Made by a program: the position numbers and the translations under genes
Notes under the pieces: generated by a model
The model's input: the letters and a program-made list of their open reading frames with translations, nothing else
Databases searched by the model: none
What the model was told of the DNA's origin: nothing
Shown here: piece by piece, positions 28,133-35,141 of the stretch
Layout: the number at the start of each line of letters is the position of its first letter
How positions within the stretch are numbered: the stretch's first letter is position 1
Assembly (NCBI GenBank): GCA_963814645.1
Contig: CAWFDX010000009.1
Span: 868,001-932,000 of the forward strand
Direction of reading: 5' to 3'
From: RYN-230 sp963814645
Lineage (GTDB): Bacteria; Actinomycetota; Actinomycetes; Streptosporangiales; Streptosporangiaceae
DNA: 64,000 bases

Positions 28133-29551
28133 TCAGGTCGTGGACGCCTGTCCGGCCACCCGCAGCGGCTGGACACTCATGTCCGCAGCGCCGGTGGCCG
28201 CCATCTCCTCCAGGCTGCGCCCGGCAGGCTCGGGCAGCACCAGAGTGAGGGCGAAGCCGAGTACGGCCACCCCAGCGGTGAGCAGCAGCGTCCCGCGCAG
28301 GCCCAGGGAACTGTTCAGCACCGGGAACAGGAACACGCCGATGAAAGCGCCGAGCTTGCCGACACCCGCCGAGATCCCGTGCCCGGTGGCGCGCATGCTG
28401 ACCGGGTAAAGCTCGCTGGGCATGACGAACGTGGTCATGTTCGGGCCGAACTCGGTGAAGAAGTAGCTCACCCCGTACACCAGCAGGAACGGGACCACCA
28501 CGGTCGTCATCCCCGGCACCACCGCGATGACAGCAAAGCAGAGCGCCATCATCGCGAACCCGAGCAACTGCAGCCGGCGGTGCCCGATCCGGTCCAGCCG
28601 GGCGATCGCCAGCACGTAGCCGGGCACGGCCGCGACCACGAAGATGGCCAGCTGGAGGGCGATCTTGTCCATGGTGGAGGCGTGCGGCGAGATCAGGCCG
28701 AGGATCTGCGGGGTGGAGATCGTGTTCCCGTAATAGGCGTAGTCGAGCAGGAACCAGGTGCCGGCCGTCCCGGCCAGCAGGATCAAGTAGCGGCGGTTGG
28801 TCAGGAATGCCCGCAGCCCCATCTCCTGGTGCACCACACCGGACCCGTCGCCGCCGACTTTCCCGCTGGTGAAGTCAGCGAGCTGGCTCGCCGCCCGGGC
28901 CGCCTGCCCCTGCACCTGGGCCTGGTAGCGCGGCGATTCCGGCATCAGGCAGCGCAGGTACAGCACCGCGGCGGCCGGCACCGCGCCCAGCCCGAGCAGG
29001 ACCCGCCACACGACGTCATCGCTGGTTCCGCCGCCGAGCAGGGCCAGCGCGATGAGCGGGCCGACGATGAGCCCGAGTGCCTGGGTGCCGAACACCATCC
29101 CGACCAGCTTGCCGCGGTCCTTACGGTTGGCGTATTCGCTCATCATCACCGCGCTGACCGGGTAATCACCGCCGACCCCGAATCCGAGCACGAAGCGAAA
29201 CGCGATGAGCGGCCAGAACGACGGCGACAGCGCCGATCCCAGCGCGCCCACGATCATGATCGCGGCGACCATCCAGTACACGCGCTTACGCCCAGCCACA
29301 TCGGCGAACCGCCCGAACACGAACGCCCCGAGGAAGGCCGCCGCCAGCATCGTGCTGTTCAGCAGGGCGAGCCTGGCCGAGCTGAGGTCCCATTCCTTGG
29401 CGATCAGTGTGGACGCGATCCCGATGACGAACAGGTCGTAGGCGTCGGTGAAGAACCCCATCCCCGACACCAGCACCGCCCGGAGATGAAACCTGCTCAG
29501 CGAAGCCTCGTCCAGCTCGGCGATCAAGTCCCTGGCCCCGATCTCGGTCAT
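28133..29551 (-). CDS. MFS phosphate:H+ symporter (PHS family)
   Basis: 472 residues with 12 membrane helices. The PHS signature GMGFFTDAYDLFVIGIAS is in helix 1; GRFADVAGRKRVYW (loop 2-3), FRFVLGFGVGGDYPVSAVMM (helix 4) and FTEFGPNMTTFVMPSELYPV (helix 10-11) agree with PHO84-type phosphate carriers. A cytoplasmic central loop of about 40 residues separates the halves. It imports phosphate with protons. A PHO-like box lies about 95-116 bases upstream, and the secreted phosphoesterase is in the same island. Convergent with the zinc-ribbon gene (37-base gap). Confidence 0.85.
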   Translation of the reverse strand: MTEIGARDLIAELDEASLSRFHLRAVLVSGMGFFTDAYDLFVIGIASTLIAKEWDLSSARLALLNSTMLAAAFLGAFVFGRFADVAGRKRVYWMVAAIMIVGALGSALSPSFWPLIAFRFVLGFGVGGDYPVSAVMMSEYANRKDRGKLVGMVFGTQALGLIVGPLIALALLGGGTSDDVVWRVLLGLGAVPAAAVLYLRCLMPESPRYQAQVQGQAARAASQLADFTSGKVGGDGSGVVHQEMGLRAFLTNRRYLILLAGTAGTWFLLDYAYYGNTISTPQILGLISPHASTMDKIALQLAIFVVAAVPGYVLAIARLDRIGHRRLQLLGFAMMALCFAVIAVVPGMTTVVVPFLLVYGVSYFFTEFGPNMTTFVMPSELYPVSMRATGHGISAGVGKLGAFIGVFLFPVLNSSLGLRGTLLLTAGVAVLGFALTLVLPEPAGRSLEEMAATGAADMSVQPLRVAGQASTT

Positions 29552-29645
29552 GGCACCCCCCGACGCTCATGCCGCCTGCTCGCCGCCGGCCGCTCCAGTG
29601 CTTTTGGAGCGGAACGTATCTGGCTCAGGCAACGCTCAACCGACT

Positions 29646-29667
29646 GAGAGATGAATGAAAGGTGAAC
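29646..29667 (-). promoter_or_regulatory. PHO-box-like repeats before the phosphate symporter
   Basis: On the minus strand two adjoining 11-bp units, GTTCACCTTTC and ATTCATCTCTC, in the standard orientation toward the symporter start at 29551. This is a minimal PhoP box by the Streptomyces model (two direct units). Confidence 0.6.
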
Positions 29668-29985
29668 AAGCCCGATTGGCCCGATCCCCGGATGTGCGCC
29701 ACGAGCCGACAGCCGGCGGGCAGGCACCATTGGGGGTGGGGTGCGTGACATGTTCAAGGACCGGGGCGGGCGCTAGCGGATGCTCCGCTCGCAGAGCAGA
29801 TCGCCGCGCTCGAACTGGCCGTGCAGCGCAACCCGGTTGCCGCGGACATTCTTGACCGTGCTCAGGAGCTGAACCTGCTCAACCGTGTTCCGCCCGGCCT
29901 GTCCAGGCCCTGACGAACATCTTTCCGTGGCGCCCGCTGCCATCGGAGGCCACACGATGACGGCAGAACTCGATGACAAACCGGT
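29668..29985. other. Gene-poor right edge of the island with a coding-like scrap
   Basis: 318 bases. On the plus strand 29776-29913 a frame reads LAEQIAALELAVQRNPVAAD then ILDRAQELNLLN and ends in a stop. This has helix-like composition but no start or family, so it may be a decayed gene end. Near the repeat, two 11-bp units (GATGACAAACC and GGTGACAAATG, 29972-29993) abut. Confidence 0.4.
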
Positions 29986-30092
29986 GACAAATGATCAAGG
30001 CCCGGCTTCCCTGGAGCGGGAACCGGGCCTGTGAGCTGCTACTTCGATCAGTAGCCCCGACCGGATTTGAACCGGCGCTACCGCCTTGAGAG
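29986..30092 (-). repeat. attL-like 107-bp repeat inside intact tRNA-Glu
   Basis: Identical to 24860-24966. It spans the 3' part of the tRNA from the anticodon loop (30086-30092) to its end and the downstream terminator. The intact tRNA's 5' half (30093-30124) lies outside the repeat. Confidence 0.9.
29998..30030 (-). terminator. Terminator of tRNA-Glu
   Basis: Arms AGGCCCGG (29998-30005) and CCGGGCCT (30023-30030), with additional TTCCC/GGGAA pairing inside. It lies 21 bases after the tRNA 3' end and is duplicated in the left repeat. Confidence 0.7.
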
Positions 30093-30124
30093 GGCGGCGT
30101 CCTGGGCCGCTAGACGACGGGGCC
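30052..30124 (-). tRNA. tRNA-Glu (anticodon CUC)
   Basis: 73 bases fold as a cloverleaf: acceptor GGCCCCG/CGGGGCU, D stem GUCU with AGCGGCCCAGGAC, anticodon stem CCGCC/GGCGG around loop CUCUCAA (anticodon CUC), and T arm GCCGG-UUCAAAU-CCGGU. The first pair is G-U. CCA is not encoded. Its 3' part is the island attachment repeat. It is charged by the gltX product encoded at 35.1-36.6 kb. Confidence 0.95.
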
Positions 30125-30205
30125 AGAAACTGCGTTTGCCAGACACTGCATGGTAGGGCACCGCGAACAGTGACGCCAAACCGGGCGCGGCGCCCCTGGT
30201 CCGGG

Positions 30206-30235
30206 CGGCAGCTTCCAGGTTTCTGGAAGCTGCCG
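30206..30235. other. Strong hairpin between tRNA-Glu and glsB-like gene
   Basis: A perfect 13-bp stem (CGGCAGCTTCCAG and complement) with a GTTT loop, 81 bases before the tRNA 5' end and 44 before the glsB-like start. It has no T-run in either direction, so it could be a 5'-UTR structure or a rho-type terminator insulating the divergent units. Confidence 0.55.
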
Positions 30236-30278
30236 CAGCGACCGCATGCTGTCCGTCTTTACGGGTACTTGGCAGCCC

Positions 30279-30599
30279 ATGTTGGCATTCATTGTTGTGC
30301 TGCTGATCGTGGGACTGATCGCCGGTGCGCTGGCTCGCCTGCTGGTGCCCGGCCGCGACCCCATCGGGTTCCTCGGGACGATCGTCCTGGGCGTGCTGGG
30401 GTCCTTCCTCGGCGGGATCGTGCTGAACCTGGTCGAGTACCACAAGGTGTTCACGCACTCGATCCGGCTGGCCGGCATAATTGGCTCGATCATCGGGGCC
30501 ATCATCCTGCTGATCCTGTACCGGCTGTCCGGTCATGAGCGAGGTCACCGGCGCAGCGGCTACCGGCGCGGTTACCGGCGCTCCCGGAGCTGGCGCTGA
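30279..30599 (+). CDS. GlsB/YeaQ/YmgE-type small stress membrane protein
   Basis: 106 residues from ATG 30279. Three hydrophobic helices (about 3-19, 25-47 and 60-80) show the family repeats GLIAGALARLLVPGRDPIGF, LGTIVLGVLGSFLGG and IGSIIGAIILLILYRL, followed by a basic Arg/Ser/Tyr tail (about 85-106). Transglycosylase-associated proteins of this family are stress-induced inner membrane proteins of unclear role. The basic tail is longer than in E. coli members. Confidence 0.85.
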   Translation: MLAFIVVLLIVGLIAGALARLLVPGRDPIGFLGTIVLGVLGSFLGGIVLNLVEYHKVFTHSIRLAGIIGSIIGAIILLILYRLSGHERGHRRSGYRRGYRRSRSWR

Positions 30600-30721
30600 C
30601 CGACCCAGACCGGATGCCTGGCCGTCGCTAGCGGCCAGGCACCGCATCGCGGCGGCGCGCTCCCCGGTGACGGCCGCGCGGCAGCGGGATGGACCGGCCA
30701 CAGACTGGCGTTCGGCAAACT

Positions 30722-31125
30722 ATGGATGTTGCCGAAGCGGTGCAGGCGTGGCAGCTGCAGCCGCACCCGGAGGGCGGGTTCTTCCGCGAGACCTACCGGT
30801 CAGCGCGGCACACGGCGCCAGTGGGCTGGCCGGGTGAGCGGGCGCTGGCCACCGCGATCCTGTACCTGCTGCCGGCCAGCGGTCGGCGTGGCACCGGGTG
30901 CGCGGTGACGAGGTGTGGCTGTGGCAGGGCGGCGCGGCCATGGAGCTGCGGATCGCCGGGCAGACCCAGCTGCTCGGGCCGGACCCGGCGGCCGGGCAGC
31001 AGCCCCAGGTCCTGGTGCCCGGCGGCGCCTGGCAGTCGGCCACGCCGTGCGCCGGGCCGTGGTCGCTGGCCGCCTGCCTGGTCACGCCGGGCTTCGACTT
31101 CGCCGACTTCGAACTCCGGCAATGA
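30722..31125 (+). pseudogene. DUF985 cupin, single-base frameshift
   Basis: The first frame from ATG 30722 gives WQLQPHPEGGFFRETYRS, the DUF985 start, through ATAILYLLPASG. After about 30885 the family sequence continues in another frame: RGDEVWLWQGGAAMELRI, LVPGGAWQSATPC and LVTPGFDFADFELRQ to 31125. One base is missing near 30881-30890 (expected SxWHRVRGDEVW). Both halves are otherwise complete, about 134 residues together. Confidence 0.8.
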
Positions 31126-31126
31126 A

Positions 31127-31155
31127 AAACCGGCAGGCCGCTGACCTGCCGGTTT
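31127..31155 (-). terminator. Terminator of tRNA-Gln
   Basis: An 11-bp stem (AAACCGGCAGG, CCTGCCGGTTT) with a 7-base loop. On the minus strand the stem is followed by five T residues in total. It starts one base after the stop of the cupin gene and may work for both strands. Confidence 0.8.
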
Positions 31156-31162
31156 GGTACTG

Positions 31163-31234
31163 CTGGGGTACCAGGACTCGAACCTAGACTAACGGGGCCA
31201 GAACCCGTCGGGCTGCCAATTACCCCATACCCCA
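31163..31234 (-). tRNA. tRNA-Gln (anticodon CUG)
   Basis: 72 bases: acceptor UGGGGUA/UACCCCA with discriminator G, D arm GGGUAAUUGGCAGCCC, anticodon loop UUCUGGC (anticodon CUG) and T arm UAGGUUCGAGUCCUG-like. The U1-A72 pair and the sequence are typical of bacterial tRNA-Gln. CCA not encoded. In this lineage it is expected to be charged with Glu and then amidated by GatCAB. Confidence 0.95.
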
Positions 31235-31310
31235 TCGCGGTCGGCGACGCTCCACCGCGCGTTCGTGCAGTGTAGCCGAAACCGGGACCCTCCCGCGAAA
31301 CAGCGCCGGA

Positions 31311-32675
31311 TCAGGGGAGAGGCCCGGTCGGCGACGGGACGAGCAGCCGCCGGGTGGTCTCCAGGCCCCACGGATCCAGGTTGCGCAGCCCGTCGCCGGA
31401 TGAGCGCAGGCCACCGTACCCCTCGACGATCGCGGCCCAGTCCTCGCGGCGCTGCACGCCGGGCCGGGCCAGCAGGCAGTCCGGGTCGTTGACCCAGAAC
31501 CGGCCCTGCTGCCAGGCCCGGGCCACCGTGTTCCGGGCCGCGCCGCGCTGCGACGGCAGTGACGGGTTGCCGGCGGCTGGCTCGTAGTCCAGAGCGATGT
31601 CCGGGCCGACCCGCATCGCGTCGACCAGGCCCACCGAGGGCAGGATGGGCGCCCCGCAGCCGAGCAGCAGCGCGTCTGGGCCGATCGCGTCCCGGATCAG
31701 CCGCAGCGCGCGCTGGTAGGCCCGCACCCCGGTGACGTCCTCGTGGCGGCGCCCCTCGATGGCGCCCGCGTACATGAAGTCGATCTTGAAGTAGTCGATG
31801 CCCCAGCCCCGCATGGTGCGCAGCACGCGGCCCAGGTAGGCGGCCGCGTCCGGGTGGGTCACGTCCAGCGCGGTGCACTCCTGGCGGCACACGTGGCCGG
31901 CCGGCACCGGCTCCCCGGACGGGTCGCGGACCACCCAGCCGGGGTGGTCGCGGAGCAGGTCGCTGGACCGGCCGACCAGCAGCGGCGCGATCCACAGGCC
32001 GGCCCGCCGGCCCGCGTCGCGGATCCGGCCGGCCAGCCCGGGCAGGTCCGCGAACCGGCCCGAGGACTGGAGCCAATCTCCCGGCGCGCGCTGGTACCCG
32101 TCATCAATTTGCAGAACGCCAATGCCTAGTTCGAGGTCGTCCATGGCGCGCAGATTTGCCCGGACGTCGTCCTCGGTGGCCGCGTCGAAGTACTGATACC
32201 AGGAACACCAGACCGGGGGAACCGGGCGCAGCCCGGCCGACGGCACCCCGGCCTGGGCGGCGAACTCGGCCGCCCAGCGGCCCAGCGCGCCGGTCAGGCC
32301 GCCGCCGCCGGCGTCGGTGCGCCGGGTCACCACGCCGTCCGCGGACACGATGAGATAGCCGTCGCACACCCGGGCCTGGATCACCGGCACCTGCTCGGCC
32401 ACGTTGACCGCGGCGAAGATCTCCACCGGGCCCTCGTCGCCCGGGTCGATGGCCAGCAGGCCCGCGCCCTGGTGCACGCCGGGCGGCGCGGCGGTGCCGT
32501 ACTGGCAGTCGATGGCCACCGATTCCGGGGCGGTCGCCGGCTGCGGGCTGGCGGTGGGCGGCCGCTGCGCGACGGCGCTCCAGGACTGCCAGCCCTCGGC
32601 GTACAGCGTGCCGCGGCCTGGTTCGGCGGGCACGCAGGCGATGTCGCGCTGCGCGCTGCCCAGGCTGATCACCAT
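31311..32675 (-). CDS. Alpha-galactosidase-like enzyme (GH36 type)
   Basis: 454 residues. The barrel contains PVWCSWYQYF, GIGVLQIDDGYQ, the nucleophile in DYFKIDFMYAGA, and an Asp in DAMRVGPDIALDYEP placed as acid/base, as in GH36/melibiase enzymes. The protein is shorter than the classical 700-residue GH36 enzymes because the N-terminal beta-sandwich is reduced. No signal peptide, so it acts on imported oligosaccharides. A LacI-family regulator gene is 119 bases upstream in the same direction. GGAGG lies two bases before the ATG, which is closer than usual. Confidence 0.8.
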   Translation of the reverse strand: MVISLGSAQRDIACVPAEPGRGTLYAEGWQSWSAVAQRPPTASPQPATAPESVAIDCQYGTAAPPGVHQGAGLLAIDPGDEGPVEIFAAVNVAEQVPVIQARVCDGYLIVSADGVVTRRTDAGGGGLTGALGRWAAEFAAQAGVPSAGLRPVPPVWCSWYQYFDAATEDDVRANLRAMDDLELGIGVLQIDDGYQRAPGDWLQSSGRFADLPGLAGRIRDAGRRAGLWIAPLLVGRSSDLLRDHPGWVVRDPSGEPVPAGHVCRQECTALDVTHPDAAAYLGRVLRTMRGWGIDYFKIDFMYAGAIEGRRHEDVTGVRAYQRALRLIRDAIGPDALLLGCGAPILPSVGLVDAMRVGPDIALDYEPAAGNPSLPSQRGAARNTVARAWQQGRFWVNDPDCLLARPGVQRREDWAAIVEGYGGLRSSGDGLRNLDPWGLETTRRLLVPSPTGPLP

Positions 32676-32794
32676 TACCTCCGCTGCTCTCCGCCCCCAC
32701 CGGTGTCCCTGTCCTCACCACGTCCGCGGCGCCTGACCCGTTCAGCCCGGGTGGCGGACCGTCCGGGCGGTACCGCCGATGGAGGTGGGCTGGA

Positions 32795-33847
32795 CTAGAC
32801 GGGCTGGGCGGGCTGGGGGGGCTGGGCGGGCAGCCAGGGGGGCGGGCCGGTGCTGCCGCGCACGGTGAGCATCGCCACCGGCTCTTCTTCGTTGCACGCC
32901 TCGGCGCCAGCCGCCGCCCGTACCAGCGCGCGGGCGGCACGCCCGCCGTACCCGGCCACGTCCCGGGTCAGCGCGCTCAGCGACGGGTGGACGGCCTCGC
33001 AGAACGCGGAGTCGTCCCAGGCCACGATCGACAGCTCGGCCGGCACGGGCACGCCAAGCTGCTGGGCCGCGCCGAGCCCGGAAATGGCCATCAGATCGTT
33101 GTCGTACAGGATCGCGGTGGGTGGCTCGCTGCCGTGCAGCAGTTCCCGGGTGGCCGCGGCGCCGTTCCCCCCGGTGTAGTCGCCCTCGCGGAGGATCGCG
33201 TGCACCCCGGCGGCGCGGGCGGCGGCACGGAACGCGTCGGTGCGGATCTTGGTGTGCCAGAGCCGGGGCGGCCCGGTGACCCGGGCGATCCGCCGGTGCC
33301 CGGCCGCGGCCAGATATTCCACCACGGCCCGGACGGCGGCCGCGTCGTCCTGCCAGATGGCGGGGAGTGAGCCGGCCCCGGCCGGGTCGCCGATCACTAC
33401 GGCGGGCATCTTGAGTTCCTCGAGGATGCTCACCCGCCGGTCGCCGATCTGCAGGTCGGCCAGGAACACCCCGTCCACCCGGCGCTGCGCCCACCAGGAC
33501 CGGTACAGCGCGATCTCCGCGTCCTGGTTCTCGGCCACGGTGAACAGCAGCGCGGTGTGGTCGCCGGACAGCTCGGCCTGGATCCCGGAGATGAACTGGG
33601 TGAACCAGGGCTCGACGCCGAGTGTGCGGGCGGGCCGATCGATGATCAGCCCGAACGCGCCGGCCCGGCCGTCGGATAGCGCGCGGGCCGCGCTGTTCGG
33701 CTGGAAGCCGATCTCCTCCGCGATGGCCAGGATCCGCTCCCGGGTGGCGGCGGACACGCCGGGCTGGCCGTTCAGCGCGAACGACACCGCTGCCTTGGTC
33801 ACTCCGGCGCGGCGCGCGATGTCCGCGATGGTCGGGCGCTTCACCAT
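32795..33847 (-). CDS. LacI-family transcriptional regulator
   Basis: 350 residues from ATG 33847. The N-terminal HTH and hinge are TIADIARRAGVTKAAVSFAL and ILAIAEEIGFQPNSAARALS. The periplasmic-binding-protein-like effector domain follows (FGLIIDRPARTLGVEPWF, GVFLADLQIGDRRV, YDNDLMAISGLGAAQQLGVP). The C-terminus is a Pro/Gln-rich tail. A GTG one codon later has better spacing from GGGAGG. It most likely represses the downstream alpha-galactosidase gene and possibly the divergent esterase gene; no clear LacI palindrome could be picked out in 33848-34106. Confidence 0.9.
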   Translation of the reverse strand: MVKRPTIADIARRAGVTKAAVSFALNGQPGVSAATRERILAIAEEIGFQPNSAARALSDGRAGAFGLIIDRPARTLGVEPWFTQFISGIQAELSGDHTALLFTVAENQDAEIALYRSWWAQRRVDGVFLADLQIGDRRVSILEELKMPAVVIGDPAGAGSLPAIWQDDAAAVRAVVEYLAAAGHRRIARVTGPPRLWHTKIRTDAFRAAARAAGVHAILREGDYTGGNGAAATRELLHGSEPPTAILYDNDLMAISGLGAAQQLGVPVPAELSIVAWDDSAFCEAVHPSLSALTRDVAGYGGRAARALVRAAAGAEACNEEEPVAMLTVRGSTGPPPWLPAQPPQPAQPV

Positions 33848-34106
33848 GCCTCCCAGCGGCACCGGCATCCGTACCGACGGCGCTCGCGTTCCCCCCGGCC
33901 CCCTGGCTCCTGCGCTGGCCAGTGTAACCAGGCCCCTAGCGCCCCGTCATCGCCCGGCGTTCGTGATCAAGCGAGCTGGCTGGTGGGACCCTGAACGGGA
34001 CCATTATCCTGCCCCCGTTCGGGGTTGGTGTCTTCCGCATCGAGGGCGCCGGGCCCGGCCATTAAGCCAGTAACCCGGTAACCGGCCCACGATCCGCGGA
34101 GCGCCC

Positions 34107-35090
34107 ATGCCCTGGTTCGACCTTCCCCTGGCAGACCTGCGTACCTACCGCACCGCGACCGAGGAGCCGCCCGGTCTTGACGAGTGGTGGCGGCACCGGC
34201 TGGACCAGGCCCGGGCGCTGGCCGAGCCGCCCACGGTGACCAGGTACGAGGCGGCCGGGTACGGGCCAGCCGAGGTCTACGACGTGGCGTTCTCCGGCGC
34301 CCGCGGGGACCGGATCCGGGCCTGGTACATCCGGCCGCCGGCCAGCGGGTCGGGCGGCGCGGCCCCGGTGGTGGTCAAGTTCATCGGCTACGGCGGCGGC
34401 CGCGGGCTGCCCGCCGACCACATGCTGCTACCCGCCGTCGGCTACCCGGTGTTCGTGATGGACAGCCGGGGCCAGGGCGGCCGGTGGACCGTCGGGGCGA
34501 CCGGGGACCAGCCTGGCGGCGGCCCGGAATACTCGTCAGTGATGACCCGGGGCATCGAGGACCCGGCGGACTACTACTTCACCCGGCTGTTCACTGACGC
34601 GGTACGCGCCGCCGAGACGGCCGCCGAACTGGCCACCAACGGCGCCGGCCGGCCACCGGTCGCGGTGAGCGGCATGAGCCAGGGCGGCGGCCTGGCCCTG
34701 GCCACGGCGGCCCTGCTCGGCGACAAGATCGCGGTGTGCCACGCCGACATGCCGTTCCTGTGCGACATCCAGCGCGGCGTGACCATGGCGCCGGACATGC
34801 CCTACACCGAGGTGGCCGAGTTCCTGGCCCTGCAGGTGGACTACGAAAGCACCGCGCTGGACACGCTGCGCTACGTGGACTGCGCGCTGCTGGCCCGCCG
34901 GATCACCGCCCAGTGCCTGCTCAGCGTCGGGCTGATGGACACGATCTGCCCGCCGTCCACGGTGTTCGCCGCGTACAACGAGATCACCGCGCCGAAGGAC
35001 ATCGCGGTGTTCAGCTTCGGCGTGCACGCCGTGCCGCCTGGTCACCAGGAGCACCAGCTCCGCCACCTGCGCGCCCATCTGCCGGCCTGA
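34107..35090 (+). CDS. Acetyl-xylan esterase/cephalosporin deacetylase-like hydrolase
   Basis: 327 residues of the AXE1 family. The N-terminal block MPWFDLPLADLRTYR and the WWRHRLDQARA helix are typical. The nucleophile Ser is in VSGMSQGGGLAL, the acid Asp in LLSVGLMDTICPPST and the His in GVHAVPPGHQ. An oxyanion region FIGYGGGRG and the MDSRGQGG motif agree. It removes acetyl groups from xylan or oligosaccharides, in the cytoplasm here (no signal). It is divergent from the LacI gene and next to the alpha-galactosidase gene, so the locus is a small plant-polysaccharide unit. Confidence 0.85.
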   Translation: MPWFDLPLADLRTYRTATEEPPGLDEWWRHRLDQARALAEPPTVTRYEAAGYGPAEVYDVAFSGARGDRIRAWYIRPPASGSGGAAPVVVKFIGYGGGRGLPADHMLLPAVGYPVFVMDSRGQGGRWTVGATGDQPGGGPEYSSVMTRGIEDPADYYFTRLFTDAVRAAETAAELATNGAGRPPVAVSGMSQGGGLALATAALLGDKIAVCHADMPFLCDIQRGVTMAPDMPYTEVAEFLALQVDYESTALDTLRYVDCALLARRITAQCLLSVGLMDTICPPSTVFAAYNEITAPKDIAVFSFGVHAVPPGHQEHQLRHLRAHLPA

Positions 35091-35141
35091 AGCCAGGAAC
35101 AACCAGCCTGCCGAACGCCAGCTGGTGGCCGGCGCCGCCAG

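Larger units (their letters stand above)
24860..30092. mobile_element. Putative tRNA-Glu-integrated island (phosphate cassette)
   Basis: The segment is bounded by perfect 107-bp direct repeats. The right copy lies in intact tRNA-Glu(CUC), the left is a partial copy. This is the layout left when a tyrosine recombinase integrates at a tRNA 3' end and rebuilds the gene; SLP1-type actinomycete elements have att identities of similar length. The cargo (a phosphoesterase, a deleted mgtC-like gene, a zinc-ribbon protein and a PHS symporter) has no integrase, excisionase, replication or transfer gene, so the element is reduced or was moved in trans. An ordinary tandem duplication of the tRNA end is the alternative. 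Confidence 0.65.

Noticed and set aside
33994..34021. GAACGGG...CCCGTTC inverted repeat as LacI operator
   Set aside because: 14-base spacer and no central CG palindrome typical of LacI-family sites; may be chance.
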